From positions 1 to 7,838 of the forward strand of contig JAUWZM010000103.1 of the NCBI GenBank assembly GCA_030615365.1: a stretch of 7,838 nt of DNA, given 5' to 3'. The position numbers were made by a program, and so were the translations under genes. A model generated the notes under the pieces. It did not search any database, had not been told where the DNA came from, and worked only from the letters and a program-made list of their open reading frames with translations. Numbering within the stretch: position 1 is the first letter of the stretch; each line of letters starts with the position of its first letter. Below are positions 1 through 5,715 of this stretch, one piece after another. This stretch comes from Candidatus Aerophobota bacterium. Its GTDB lineage: Bacteria; Aerophobota; Aerophobia; Aerophobales; B3-G15.

Positions 1-142
1 GTATGGAGGGTAGTGTGGCCCCGGTTTCATAACCAGAAATGCTTTTCTGTTTGCCGTTGATTTTTTCGGCAAGTTGGGTCTGAGTCAAATCAAGTTCGAC
101 GCGGGCCAATTTGATCTTCTTGCCTAGTTTTTTGGGGTCCAT
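1..142 (-). CDS. XRE-family HTH transcriptional regulator, N-terminal part (cut by window edge)
   Basis: Forty-seven codons are visible on the minus strand from an ATG at 140-142, and the frame stays open to the left edge. The start MDPKKLGKKIKLARVELDLT followed by QTQLAEKINGKQKSISGYETG has the pattern of a lambda-Cro/XRE helix-turn-helix: a helix, then TQTQLAEKIN (helix 2), then the recognition helix around KQKSISGYETG. A purine-rich AGAGG at 149-153 lies six bases before the ATG and supports this start. The gene is divergent from the recombinase operon at 378-2269, with a 235-base spacer holding a strong promoter and an inverted repeat. By inference it is the element's own repressor acting on that promoter. 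The C-terminal part, and so any peptidase, sensor or dimerisation domain, lies outside the window. Confidence 0.8.
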   Translation of the reverse strand, partial: MDPKKLGKKIKLARVELDLTQTQLAEKINGKQKSISGYETGATLPSI

Positions 143-268
143 TTGTTTCCTCTTCCGCAGAAGAAGCACGAGAACAGATTTATGGAAATCCTGTTTTCAA
201 AACCAAGATTGCTTCCCTCCGCTCGCAGTGATGGAGATTACATTTTAACAATTCTGAGGAGAAAAGAC

Positions 269-297
269 TTGACAAGATAAACCTTTTATGGTATAAT
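269..297 (+). promoter_or_regulatory. Consensus sigma-70 promoter for the small ORF plus serine recombinase
   Basis: A perfect TTGACA (-35, 269-274) and a perfect TATAAT (-10, 292-297) are separated by 17 bases, the ideal spacing. It points right and would start transcription near 303-305, about 75 bases before the ATG of the 60-residue protein. Such an unmodified consensus is unusual and suggests that expression must be held off by a repressor, possibly the divergent XRE protein. Confidence 0.85.
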
Positions 298-317
298 ATA
301 TATATAAGAAGGTTTAT
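277..317. promoter_or_regulatory. Inverted repeat straddling the -10 box, candidate operator
   Basis: ATAAACCTT at 277-285 is exactly repeated in inverted form as AAGGTTTAT at 309-317. The arm centres are 32 bases apart, about three helical turns. The left arm lies in the -35/-10 spacer and the right arm lies just after the expected transcription start, so a bound dimer or looped pair would cover the core promoter. Assigning the XRE regulator as its ligand is inference from position only. Confidence 0.5.
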
Positions 318-377
318 TATTGTCCAATTCTCATAGTAAAATTATATACCTATTTTATAATAAGGCAAATTTTTATC

Positions 378-560
378 ATGAACAGCATACAGTATAAGAA
401 AAATCACACAACAAAAGCTCAACCTACAAGTTTAAACTGGGTTGATAATCCTTCTGTTCAAAAACTACTGGATGTTGTGGTTTCTATTATTGCCGAAGAG
501 TATATTCAAATAGCTAAGCAAAATCCTGATATATTCTCAAATAATGGAGGTAAAAAATGA
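378..560 (+). CDS. 60-residue protein of unknown function, first gene of the recombinase operon
   Basis: I do not recognise a named domain. The protein has a polar, basic N-terminus (about residues 1-20). A probable amphipathic helix follows at about residues 25-48 (NPSVQKLLDVVVSIIAEEYI), and the tail is polar. It has no signal peptide and is too short for a transmembrane protein. The ATG at 378 has only a weak AAGG about 13 bases upstream, while the promoter at 269-297 lies well placed before it. Its TGA stop overlaps the recombinase ATG in an ATGA junction (557-560), so the two are probably translationally coupled. The position directly before a large serine recombinase suggests an accessory role such as a directionality factor, a partner or a regulator. 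That is inference only. Confidence 0.7.
   Translation: MNSIQYKKNHTTKAQPTSLNWVDNPSVQKLLDVVVSIIAEEYIQIAKQNPDIFSNNGGKK
546..550 (+). promoter_or_regulatory. Ribosome binding site of the serine recombinase
   Basis: GGAGG lies six bases before the ATG at 557, inside the last codons of the upstream small gene. It fixes the recombinase start at the ATGA overlap. Confidence 0.85.
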
Positions 561-2269
561 AAGTAGCGATATATGCCCGGTATTCTTCAGAAAATCAAAG
601 CGAAAAAAGCATTGATGACCAAATACGAGTGTGCAAGAGATACATCAAGGACAATGGTTTGACCTTTGATGAAAGACATATCTTTGTTGATAAGGCGATT
701 TCCGGATCGATTATTGACCGACCCGGACTCCAGGCCCTGCAAAGCGCTATGGAACACAAGGAGTTCGATGCGGTGGCCGTGGATGATTTATCCCGCCTAT
801 CACGAAGTAATCATCAAATGCTCACGCTGGTTCTCAAATTTGAGTATTATCAGGTCAAGCTTATTTCAGTTTCGGAGGGGATCATCACCGATAATGACAA
901 CGCTAAACTGGGAATTCATGTACGGGGACTAATAAATGAACTCTACCTTGACGACCTTAAGAAAAAAACCATGCGTGGCTTAGAGGGACAGAAACTACGG
1001 GGATTCAGTGCCGGAGAAAATGTCTATGGGTATTATACTAAACCAGTGGGTGAGCTAAAACTCAACAAAAAGGGGCAAGCCAAATACGAGGGAATGGTTC
1101 ATAAAATAGACCCTGAGGAAGCAGATATTGTGCGCAGGATATACAAAGAATTCATTGGAGGAAAAAGTATAAGTAAAATAGCAAGAAAATTTAACCAGGA
1201 CAGGATACCAACCAAAAGAGGATATTCTGGAGGGTGGAATACATCAAGTATAAGCAGAATCCTGAAGAATGAAAAATATACTGGTCTCTGGATATGGAGA
1301 AAATCTAAGAATGTGAGAGATCCTCTGACAGGAAAAAGGAAACAAGTCCCACGACCAAAAGAAGAACACCTGTCTATATTCAAAAAGGAATTAGCTATCG
1401 TTGACAAAGAAACCTGGGAAAAGGCTCAAAAAAGATGGAGAGAACTCAAAGGAACATGGCCTGTTAGAAAGAGCATGCAAGAAGGTCAAACAAAACAGAA
1501 GAGCTATATTTACGGTAGCCCCTCTCATCTCCTGGCAGGACTTATGAGATGCTACTGCTGTGGAGGAGCTATTGTTCTTATCAGTGGTAAAGGCACTGGC
1601 TATTACGGCTGTTATAATGCAAAAAGAAAAACCTGTAGCAATAAACTATTAATACCTCGTAAACGTCTGGAGAAAGCTATTATTTCAGAATTAAAGGAAA
1701 AAATATTAACTCGAGAAAACGTGGAATATGTATACAAAAAAATAGAGAGGCTCATAGCAAAAGGCCTCAATGAGGTACCAGAGCTGATTAAGAAAAAGAA
1801 TTCCCAATACGAGAAACTCTTATCAGAAATACAAAACTATCTTAACTTTGTTAAAGTAGGGAATTTTTCAAAAGCGGTTTCAGAGGCATTGAAGGAAGCC
1901 GAGAGAAGAAGTGATAATTTGAAGGAAGAGATAAAATCGCTGGAATTTCAAAAACAAAATGCTTTTCAGTCACCACCCAAAGAGTGGATAGACCATAGAC
2001 TGGACGACCTGCACGAAACATTGAATAAAAACACAGTCTCATCCGCTCTCGTTCTTAAAGGAATTCTCGGAACTATCCAACTTGAGCCTGTATCAGATGA
2101 AGAATCAGATTTTTACTATATCATCAGTAATGGTGAGAAGAAATTTAAACCGTATTACATAGCTCATACAAAAATTCAAACCCTTGCTCTATTAGATGAT
2201 AAATACAAAAGTTCGAATTGGTTGCACTGGCGGAGAGGGAGGGATTCGAACCCTCGGGAAAGCTTTTAA
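557..2269 (+). CDS. Large serine recombinase (site-specific integrase/resolvase family)
   Basis: This 570-residue DNA recombinase should make and rejoin double-strand breaks through a serine nucleophile. The resolvase domain spans about residues 1-150. IYARYSSENQ carries Arg8 and the likely nucleophile Ser10, and DDLSRLSR (76-83) carries the catalytic arginines Arg80 and Arg83. A 'recombinase' DNA-binding domain covers about 155-275. A zinc ribbon follows with Cys332, Cys335, Cys352 and Cys360. A charged coiled coil spans about 395-470. The order matches large serine integrases. The ATG is fixed by the GGAGG at 546-550 and the ATGA overlap with the upstream small gene. The frame passes into tRNA-Ser(GGA) read antisense. 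The last 13 residues (from Trp558, WRRGRDSNPRESF) are encoded by tRNA sequence and the TAA lies in the variable arm, so the gene is probably at an integration junction. All catalytic residues that I can see are intact. Confidence 0.93.
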   Translation: MKVAIYARYSSENQSEKSIDDQIRVCKRYIKDNGLTFDERHIFVDKAISGSIIDRPGLQALQSAMEHKEFDAVAVDDLSRLSRSNHQMLTLVLKFEYYQVKLISVSEGIITDNDNAKLGIHVRGLINELYLDDLKKKTMRGLEGQKLRGFSAGENVYGYYTKPVGELKLNKKGQAKYEGMVHKIDPEEADIVRRIYKEFIGGKSISKIARKFNQDRIPTKRGYSGGWNTSSISRILKNEKYTGLWIWRKSKNVRDPLTGKRKQVPRPKEEHLSIFKKELAIVDKETWEKAQKRWRELKGTWPVRKSMQEGQTKQKSYIYGSPSHLLAGLMRCYCCGGAIVLISGKGTGYYGCYNAKRKTCSNKLLIPRKRLEKAIISELKEKILTRENVEYVYKKIERLIAKGLNEVPELIKKKNSQYEKLLSEIQNYLNFVKVGNFSKAVSEALKEAERRSDNLKEEIKSLEFQKQNAFQSPPKEWIDHRLDDLHETLNKNTVSSALVLKGILGTIQLEPVSDEESDFYYIISNGEKKFKPYYIAHTKIQTLALLDDKYKSSNWLHWRRGRDSNPRESF

Positions 2270-2320
2270 CCCTCCACGCGATTTCCAATCGCGCACTTTC
2301 GACCACTCAGTCACCTCTCC
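2228..2320 (-). tRNA. tRNA-Ser(GGA), with encoded CCA
   Basis: The minus strand reads GGAGAGG for the 5' acceptor strand, paired with CCTCTCC near the 3' end, then discriminator G and an encoded CCA (2228-2230). The anticodon stem is CGCGA/TCGCG with loop TTGGAAA, giving anticodon GGA at 2284-2286, which reads UCC and UCU. A long variable arm marks a class II serine tRNA. The T-arm is GAGGG TTCGAAT CCCTC. Its first 14 nt overlap the end of hicA on the same strand. Its 3' half overlaps the end of the recombinase on the other strand. It is probably co-transcribed with hicBA, as I see no separate promoter. Confidence 0.95.
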
Positions 2321-2519
2321 AGTAATTTTTATTCCAATAGATCAGGATTTTCAATCTTCTACATATTTTCTTTACAAGAGTGTTATCTATCTCGATATGC
2401 CTTGGAACAGTCTCTCTCATTCCGTTATTAGCATTTTGAACCAAAGTATGCCTACTCCCTTCTCTTTTCACAAAACATCCATATCTTCTTAAATGCTGCA
2501 TCAACTGCCTTCTTTTCAT
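2307..2519 (-). CDS. hicA: HicA-family toxin (mRNA interferase)
   Basis: The 70 residues fit the HicA/YcfA family, small dsRBD-like ribonucleases that cleave mRNA and are neutralised by HicB. The family pattern is visible: KRRQLMQHLRRYGCFVKREG, then GSRH with the likely catalytic His24, then TVPRHIEIDNTLVKKICRRL. The length is typical. The ATG at 2517-2519 overlaps the hicB stop as ATGA, so the antitoxin is made first and the two are coupled. The last codons and the TGA stop (2307-2309) lie inside the first 14 nt of tRNA-Ser(GGA). RNase P processing of a shared transcript would therefore leave the toxin message without a stop codon. No disabling change is visible. Confidence 0.9.
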   Translation of the reverse strand: MKRRQLMQHLRRYGCFVKREGSRHTLVQNANNGMRETVPRHIEIDNTLVKKICRRLKILIYWNKNYWRGD

Positions 2520-2731
2520 TCTACTATAATTTCTTCTTTAATCGCATTCTTTGGCAAACTTGCAATAATATCGTTCTTTCTATCCTCAATAACTAACTTA
2601 ATTGCTTCAGATAGATTTCTTCTACATTCTTCAATGGTTTCTCCTTGGCCATTGGCTTCCGGTATTTCTACACAATACCCAATGTAATATTTCTCTCCTT
2701 TTTCAAATATCACCGTAAATTTATAATCCAT
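2516..2731 (-). CDS. hicB: HicB-family antitoxin (short form)
   Basis: The sequence MDYKFTVIFEKGEKYYIGYCVEIPEANGQGETIEECRRNLSEAIKL has the HicB/UPF0150 fold pattern: two beta strands, the 'PE..G.G.T.EE' motif, then a helix. It should bind and block HicA. I start it at the ATG 2729-2731 (71 residues) because GAGGA at 2741-2745 lies nine bases upstream. An ATG three codons earlier and a longer in-frame start at 2767 are possible, but the latter would translate repeat DNA (MRPAGFGRG). No C-terminal ribbon-helix-helix or HTH DNA-binding domain is present, only the short tail KNAIKEEIIVE, so autoregulation may differ from two-domain HicB proteins. The Shine-Dalgarno sequence lies in the end of the upstream repeat. 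Confidence 0.88.
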   Translation of the reverse strand: MDYKFTVIFEKGEKYYIGYCVEIPEANGQGETIEECRRNLSEAIKLVIEDRKNDIIASLPKNAIKEEIIVE

Positions 2732-2740
2732 TCTCTTCAT

Positions 2741-2828
2741 TCCTCTTCCGAAGCCTGCCGGCCTCACTGCCGCTCACTTTGCTCACTCCTCATCCACTGG
2801 ATGCGTTCGGCTCGGCTTCGAGTCCCAC
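2741..2828 (-). repeat. GC-rich repeat, copy A, next to tRNA-Ser(UGA)
   Basis: This 88-base block matches 5627-5715 with about nine differences including one single-base gap. Both contain CTGCCGGCCTCACTG, CTCACTCCTCATCCACTGG, ATGCG and TTCGGCTCGGCTTC. Inside are the hairpin CATCC-act-GGATG and an outer pair CCGAA (2748-2752)/TTCGG (2806-2810). Its end TTCGAGTCCCA (2817-2827) is the exact reverse complement of tRNA-Ser(UGA) T-arm bases at 2900-2910. Its other end carries the hicB Shine-Dalgarno sequence. Confidence 0.85.
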
Positions 2829-2887
2829 TTTTTACTATCACTTTTATCTTTTACCCTTTTAGTTTTCTAATCCTTACTTTAGTTTGT

Positions 2888-2976
2888 TGGCGGAGGGACT
2901 GGGACTCGAACCCAGACAGGCTTTCACCTTTCACCGATTTTCAAGACCGGCTCCTTGCCTATTCGGACACCCCTCC
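2888..2976 (-). tRNA. tRNA-Ser(UGA), with encoded CCA
   Basis: The minus strand gives 5' acceptor GGAGGGG paired with TCCCTCC (one G-T pair), discriminator G and an encoded CCA (2888-2890). The anticodon stem is CCGGT/ATCGG with loop CTTGAAA, giving anticodon TGA at 2941-2943, which reads UCA and related codons. The long variable arm is that of a class II serine tRNA, and the T-arm is CTGGG TTCGAGT CCCAG. Its first 18 nt overlap the end of serS, the gene for the enzyme that charges it. A repeat complementary to its T-arm lies 60 bases downstream. Confidence 0.95.
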
Positions 2977-4236
2977 CTTTTCTATTTTTTTTACGCCATT
3001 CATATAAGAGTGCAAAACATCGGGAATACGTACTCTTTCCTTCTCATCCTGGAAGTTCTCTAAAATAGCTACTACAGTTCTTCCTATAGCTAAACCAGAG
3101 CCATTTAAGGTATGCATGTAATGAATCAATCCCCTTTCCTTATCCCTGTATCTTATGGAAGCTCTACGGGATTGATAGTCCTCAAAGTTAGAGCAGGTGG
3201 ATATTTCTAAGAATCTTTTCTGACTGGGAATCCAGACCTCAATATCGTAGCCAAGGGCAGCAGAGAAACCAAGTTCTTTCCCGCACAATTTTACTACCCG
3301 ATAGGGGAGTTCCAGTTTCTTTAATACTTTCTCAGCATCTAAAAGAAGTTTTTCCAGCTCTTCATAAGAGGTTTGAGGAGTAGTAAATTTCACCAGTTCT
3401 ACCTTATTGAACTGATGCTGCCTGATTATCCCTTTGATCTTTTTACCATAGGCTCCTGCTTCTCTGCGAAAGCAAGGAGTATAGGCAACATAAGAAATAG
3501 GAAGGTCCTCCTCTTTAAGTATTTCTTCTCTATGTAAATTGGTTACGGGAACTTCGGCTGTGGGAACCAGATAATAATCGTCTCTTTCGCATTTGTAAAG
3601 ATCTTCTCTGAATTTTGGCAGTTGTCCTGTTCCTGTGGCAGCTGCTGAGTTAGTCATAAAAGGGGGGAGAATTTCCTGATAACCTTGAGAAATATGCAAG
3701 TCCAGCATAAAGTTGATAAGAGCTCTCTCTAAACGAGCTCCCAGGCCTTTGTAAACCACAAAGCCTCTTCCAGTGATTTTAGCAGCTCTCTTAAAATCAA
3801 GAATGTTTAAATCCTCCCCAATTTGTTGATGATCCAGGAGAGAAAAATCAAATTTGGGTAACTCACCCCATCTCCTCTCCTCTGGATTGTTACTTCCTCC
3901 AGGAACATCGGGATGAAGTCGATTGGGTAGATTAAGAAGAAAATCAGTGATTTTTTCCTCAAGACCCCTTCTCTTTTTCTCCAATTCCTTTATCTGAGAT
4001 GAGAGCTTTTGTGTTTCTTTAATTATATCTTGAGGGTCTTTTGACCTATCTTTTAGCCGGCTTATCTTATTTGAATATAAATTCTTTAGATGTTTTAGCT
4101 CATCGCCTTTTTTAGTACATTTTTTTCTCTGCTCATCTAAGGTAAGAAGAGCGTCCAGATCAGCCTGCATTTCTCTTTTTTTTAAATTTTCCCTCATTAT
4201 AGCTAAGTTTCCTCTAATCCATTTTATATCTAACAT
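2959..4236 (-). CDS. serS: Seryl-tRNA synthetase
   Basis: This cytoplasmic class II synthetase of 425 residues, the usual bacterial length, charges tRNA-Ser using serine and ATP. The N-terminal coiled-coil arm that grips the long variable arm of tRNA-Ser spans about residues 25-100. The serine-binding TAEVP is at 226-230. Motif 2 is FRREAG (256-261) within TPCFRREAGAYGKKIKGIIR. Motif 3 is GSGLAIGR (379-386) followed by TVVAILEN. The start MLDIKWIRGN is typical of the family, and a GGAGAG lies before the ATG inside the end of ptsH. Only five bases separate it from ptsH, so the two are one transcription unit. The family core ends near PDVLHSYMNG. The last residues GGVSE and the TAG stop (2959-2961) come from the first 18 nt of tRNA-Ser(UGA), linking enzyme and substrate RNA in one transcript. 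Confidence 0.97.
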   Translation of the reverse strand: MLDIKWIRGNLAIMRENLKKREMQADLDALLTLDEQRKKCTKKGDELKHLKNLYSNKISRLKDRSKDPQDIIKETQKLSSQIKELEKKRRGLEEKITDFLLNLPNRLHPDVPGGSNNPEERRWGELPKFDFSLLDHQQIGEDLNILDFKRAAKITGRGFVVYKGLGARLERALINFMLDLHISQGYQEILPPFMTNSAAATGTGQLPKFREDLYKCERDDYYLVPTAEVPVTNLHREEILKEEDLPISYVAYTPCFRREAGAYGKKIKGIIRQHQFNKVELVKFTTPQTSYEELEKLLLDAEKVLKKLELPYRVVKLCGKELGFSAALGYDIEVWIPSQKRFLEISTCSNFEDYQSRRASIRYRDKERGLIHYMHTLNGSGLAIGRTVVAILENFQDEKERVRIPDVLHSYMNGVKKIEKGGVSE

Positions 4237-4241
4237 ATTAT

Positions 4242-4508
4242 TTACTTCTCTCCAAATTTTTTCTCAATTATTTCTGCCAGTGTCGTCACTGCTTCTTTCG
4301 CATCAGGGCCTTCAGCTTTAATTTTAATTTTACTTCCCTTTTCTGCTGATAATAGCAAGAGGGACATTATGCTTTTCCCATTTGCCTCCTGTCCATTTTT
4401 CTCTATCCAGATTTCCGATTCAAACTTAGAGGCAGCTTCTACCAGCATGGAAGCAGGTCTCACATGTAGTCCAATTTCATTGAATATCTCAACTTCTTTT
4501 TGTATCAA
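4242..4508 (-). CDS. ptsH: HPr phosphocarrier protein
   Basis: The 88-residue HPr receives phosphate from enzyme I at His15 (GLHVRPAS, residues 13-20) and passes it to sugar EIIA proteins or regulatory targets. The second signature NGKSIMSLL places Ser46 at the site used by HPr kinase, so Ser46 regulation is possible. The start is a TTG at 4506-4508 with only a weak AAGAAG upstream. The family alignment (M-I-Q-K-E-V) supports it and I see no nearby ATG or GTG in frame. It lies 19 bases after the NlpD-like gene and five bases before serS. No other PTS gene is in the window, so whether it serves sugar uptake or only regulation cannot be told here. Confidence 0.95.
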   Translation of the reverse strand: MIQKEVEIFNEIGLHVRPASMLVEAASKFESEIWIEKNGQEANGKSIMSLLLLSAEKGSKIKIKAEGPDAKEAVTTLAEIIEKKFGEK

Positions 4509-4527
4509 AGTAGACTTCTTTCTCTTT

Positions 4528-5466
4528 TTAGGGAAGATAATCCAGAGGATTTACTGATACTGCATCACTTCTTCGCACTTCAAAGTGAAGAAGTGTGCGA
4601 TCTACCCATCCCGTGCTGCCTATTTTAGCAATAGGGTCTCCACTGTTTATCACATCACCAAATCCTACTAAGTTAAGTGAATTGTGTGTGTAAACGGTCC
4701 AGATTCCGAGCTGACTATGTTCAAGGATCAAAATCCATCCCAGCGATTTGTGCTTACCACTATAATAGACTTTACCATCAGCAGCAGCAACAATGATGGT
4801 TTCTTCAGGAGCAGAAATGTCAATTCCTAAATTCCCTTCCCCAAAATACCTAATTATCTCTCCTTTTAAAGGCCAGATAAGGGAAGGGGTCATCTTCTCT
4901 GCAAGAGTCTCCTCTTCTTTATAGTTTTGTAGAGTATTTATACTTTCAGGCAAGGTCGCCATTTGTTCTGAAATAACTATGGTTTCCCCGGGGAAATCTT
5001 TTTCCTTTTCTTTTCTCAAATCTGACACATCTACTTCTTTAACTTCTTTAGCTCCAGGAATGAAAATCCTCTGATCTATTTTAATCTGGGCTGGGTTAGA
5101 TATATGGTTAAGACGGCAGATTTCTTTTTCCAAAACCGTGTAAGTATTAGAGATACGCCAGAGAGTCTCGTATTTTTTAACCGTATGGTATACTCCCTGT
5201 ACTTTTATGGGGATTATAAGTTTTTGTCCTGGGTAAATTTCATCCCCCGAAAGATTGTTTCTCTCTTTAATCTCCCTCCAGGAAATTTCATAATATTCGC
5301 CTATTGCATAACGTTCGCTAATCTTGTAAAGGGTTTCCCCCTTTTTTACAATATGATACCGAAAATAAAAAATAGTTTCAGCAAAGAGCGAAGAATAAGC
5401 AAAATGCATACTCAAGCAAATTATTACAATAAAAATTGCTGGCAAAATCTTTTTGTTTATTCTCAT
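4528..5466 (-). CDS. NlpD/EnvC-like envelope protein: two LysM domains plus degenerate LytM (M23) domain
   Basis: This 312-residue exported protein has a signal peptide at about residues 1-29 (basic start, hydrophobic core, cut near LFA-ET). Two peptidoglycan-binding LysM repeats follow at about 37-87 and 93-137 (YHIVKKGETLYKIS and YHTVKKYETLWRIS), then a charged linker, then a LytM/M23 fold at about 197-310. The zinc-site motif HxxxD reads NLGID, with Asn212 in place of the first His and Asp216 kept. The HxH motif reads L-L-H (292-294), losing the catalytic His, while His261 and His294 remain. It is therefore probably not an active endopeptidase but an activator of cell-wall amidases, as E. 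coli NlpD is. A pcm gene two genes upstream recalls the pcm-nlpD order of proteobacteria. The ATG at 5464-5466 has a weak Shine-Dalgarno sequence. No lipobox cysteine is present. Confidence 0.85.
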   Translation of the reverse strand: MRINKKILPAIFIVIICLSMHFAYSSLFAETIFYFRYHIVKKGETLYKISERYAIGEYYEISWREIKERNNLSGDEIYPGQKLIIPIKVQGVYHTVKKYETLWRISNTYTVLEKEICRLNHISNPAQIKIDQRIFIPGAKEVKEVDVSDLRKEKEKDFPGETIVISEQMATLPESINTLQNYKEEETLAEKMTPSLIWPLKGEIIRYFGEGNLGIDISAPEETIIVAAADGKVYYSGKHKSLGWILILEHSQLGIWTVYTHNSLNLVGFGDVINSGDPIAKIGSTGWVDRTLLHFEVRRSDAVSVNPLDYLP

Positions 5467-5519
5467 GGCGATTTTTACTTCACCTTCATTATTTTTCCGG
5501 ATGCCAGTTTAGTTTCCCT

Positions 5520-5577
5520 TGGGATTTCGCTCACTCCTCATCCACTGGATGCGTTTCGGCTCGGCTTCAAATCCCAC
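5520..5577 (-). repeat. GC-rich repeat, copy B (short form)
   Basis: This shortened copy keeps only the half with CTCACTCCTCATCCACTGG, ATGCGTTTCGGCTCGGCTTC and the T-arm-like end TTCAAATCCCAC (5566-5577). It is bounded by an 8-bp inverted repeat, TGGGATTT (5520-5527) and AAATCCCA (5569-5576). It holds the same internal hairpin CATCC-act-GGATG. Confidence 0.8.
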
Positions 5578-5606
5578 ATTAAATTTCAATCGGGATGGTG
5601 GGATTT
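5526..5606. repeat. 81-bp exact direct repeat, first copy
   Basis: It is identical base for base to 5664-5744, with a period of 138 bases. It runs from TTCGCTCACTCC through the repeat end, a spacer, and into 16 bases (5591-5606) that copy the 3' end of tRNA-Pro(CGG) from acceptor to T-loop. It is a remnant of the tRNA end without the rest of the gene. Confidence 0.93.
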
Positions 5607-5626
5607 TTTCTCCCCTGTCGCTTTGC

Positions 5627-5715
5627 TCCTCCTCCGAAACCTGCCGGCCTCACTGCTGTTCGCTTCGCTCACTCCTCATCCACTGGATGCGTTTCGGCTC
5701 GGCTTCAAATCCCAC
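5627..5715 (-). repeat. GC-rich repeat, copy C, next to tRNA-Pro(CGG)
   Basis: This full-length copy matches 2741-2828. Its inner stem is CCGAAAC (5634-5640)/GTTTCGG (5691-5697), longer than in copy A. Its tRNA-side end TTCAAATCCCAC (5704-5715) is the exact 12-bp reverse complement of the tRNA-Pro T-arm bases at 5736-5747. GTGGGATTT at 5598-5606 with AAATCCCAC at 5707-5715 also makes the wider unit 5598-5715 a long imperfect palindrome. Confidence 0.85.

Noticed and set aside
206..236. GATTGCTTCCCTCCGCTCGC with following bases, resembling the GC-rich 'gattgcttcg...cgcaatgac' repeats common in several bacterial lineages
   Set aside because: Only one imperfect copy is in the window and it does not match the repeats at 2741 or 5627, so no repeat family can be supported here.
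292..307. TA-rich run as a microsatellite or origin-like AT tract
   Set aside because: It is short and is explained by the -10 region of the promoter.
2196..2492. Open frame of 98 codons on the plus strand containing GGEGGIRTLG
   Set aside because: It is the well-known artefact of reading antisense through a tRNA T-arm. It covers tRNA-Ser(GGA) and most of hicA and has no family pattern.
2645..3007. Open frame of 120 codons on the plus strand with DWDSNPDR
   Set aside because: It is a shadow of hicB, repeat copy A and tRNA-Ser(UGA); the motif comes from the tRNA T-arm.
5566..5609. Rho-independent terminator on the plus strand (AAATCCCAC/GTGGGATTT followed by Ts)
   Set aside because: The loop is 20 bases and no plus-strand gene ends nearby. 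It is better explained by the repeat and the duplicated tRNA end.
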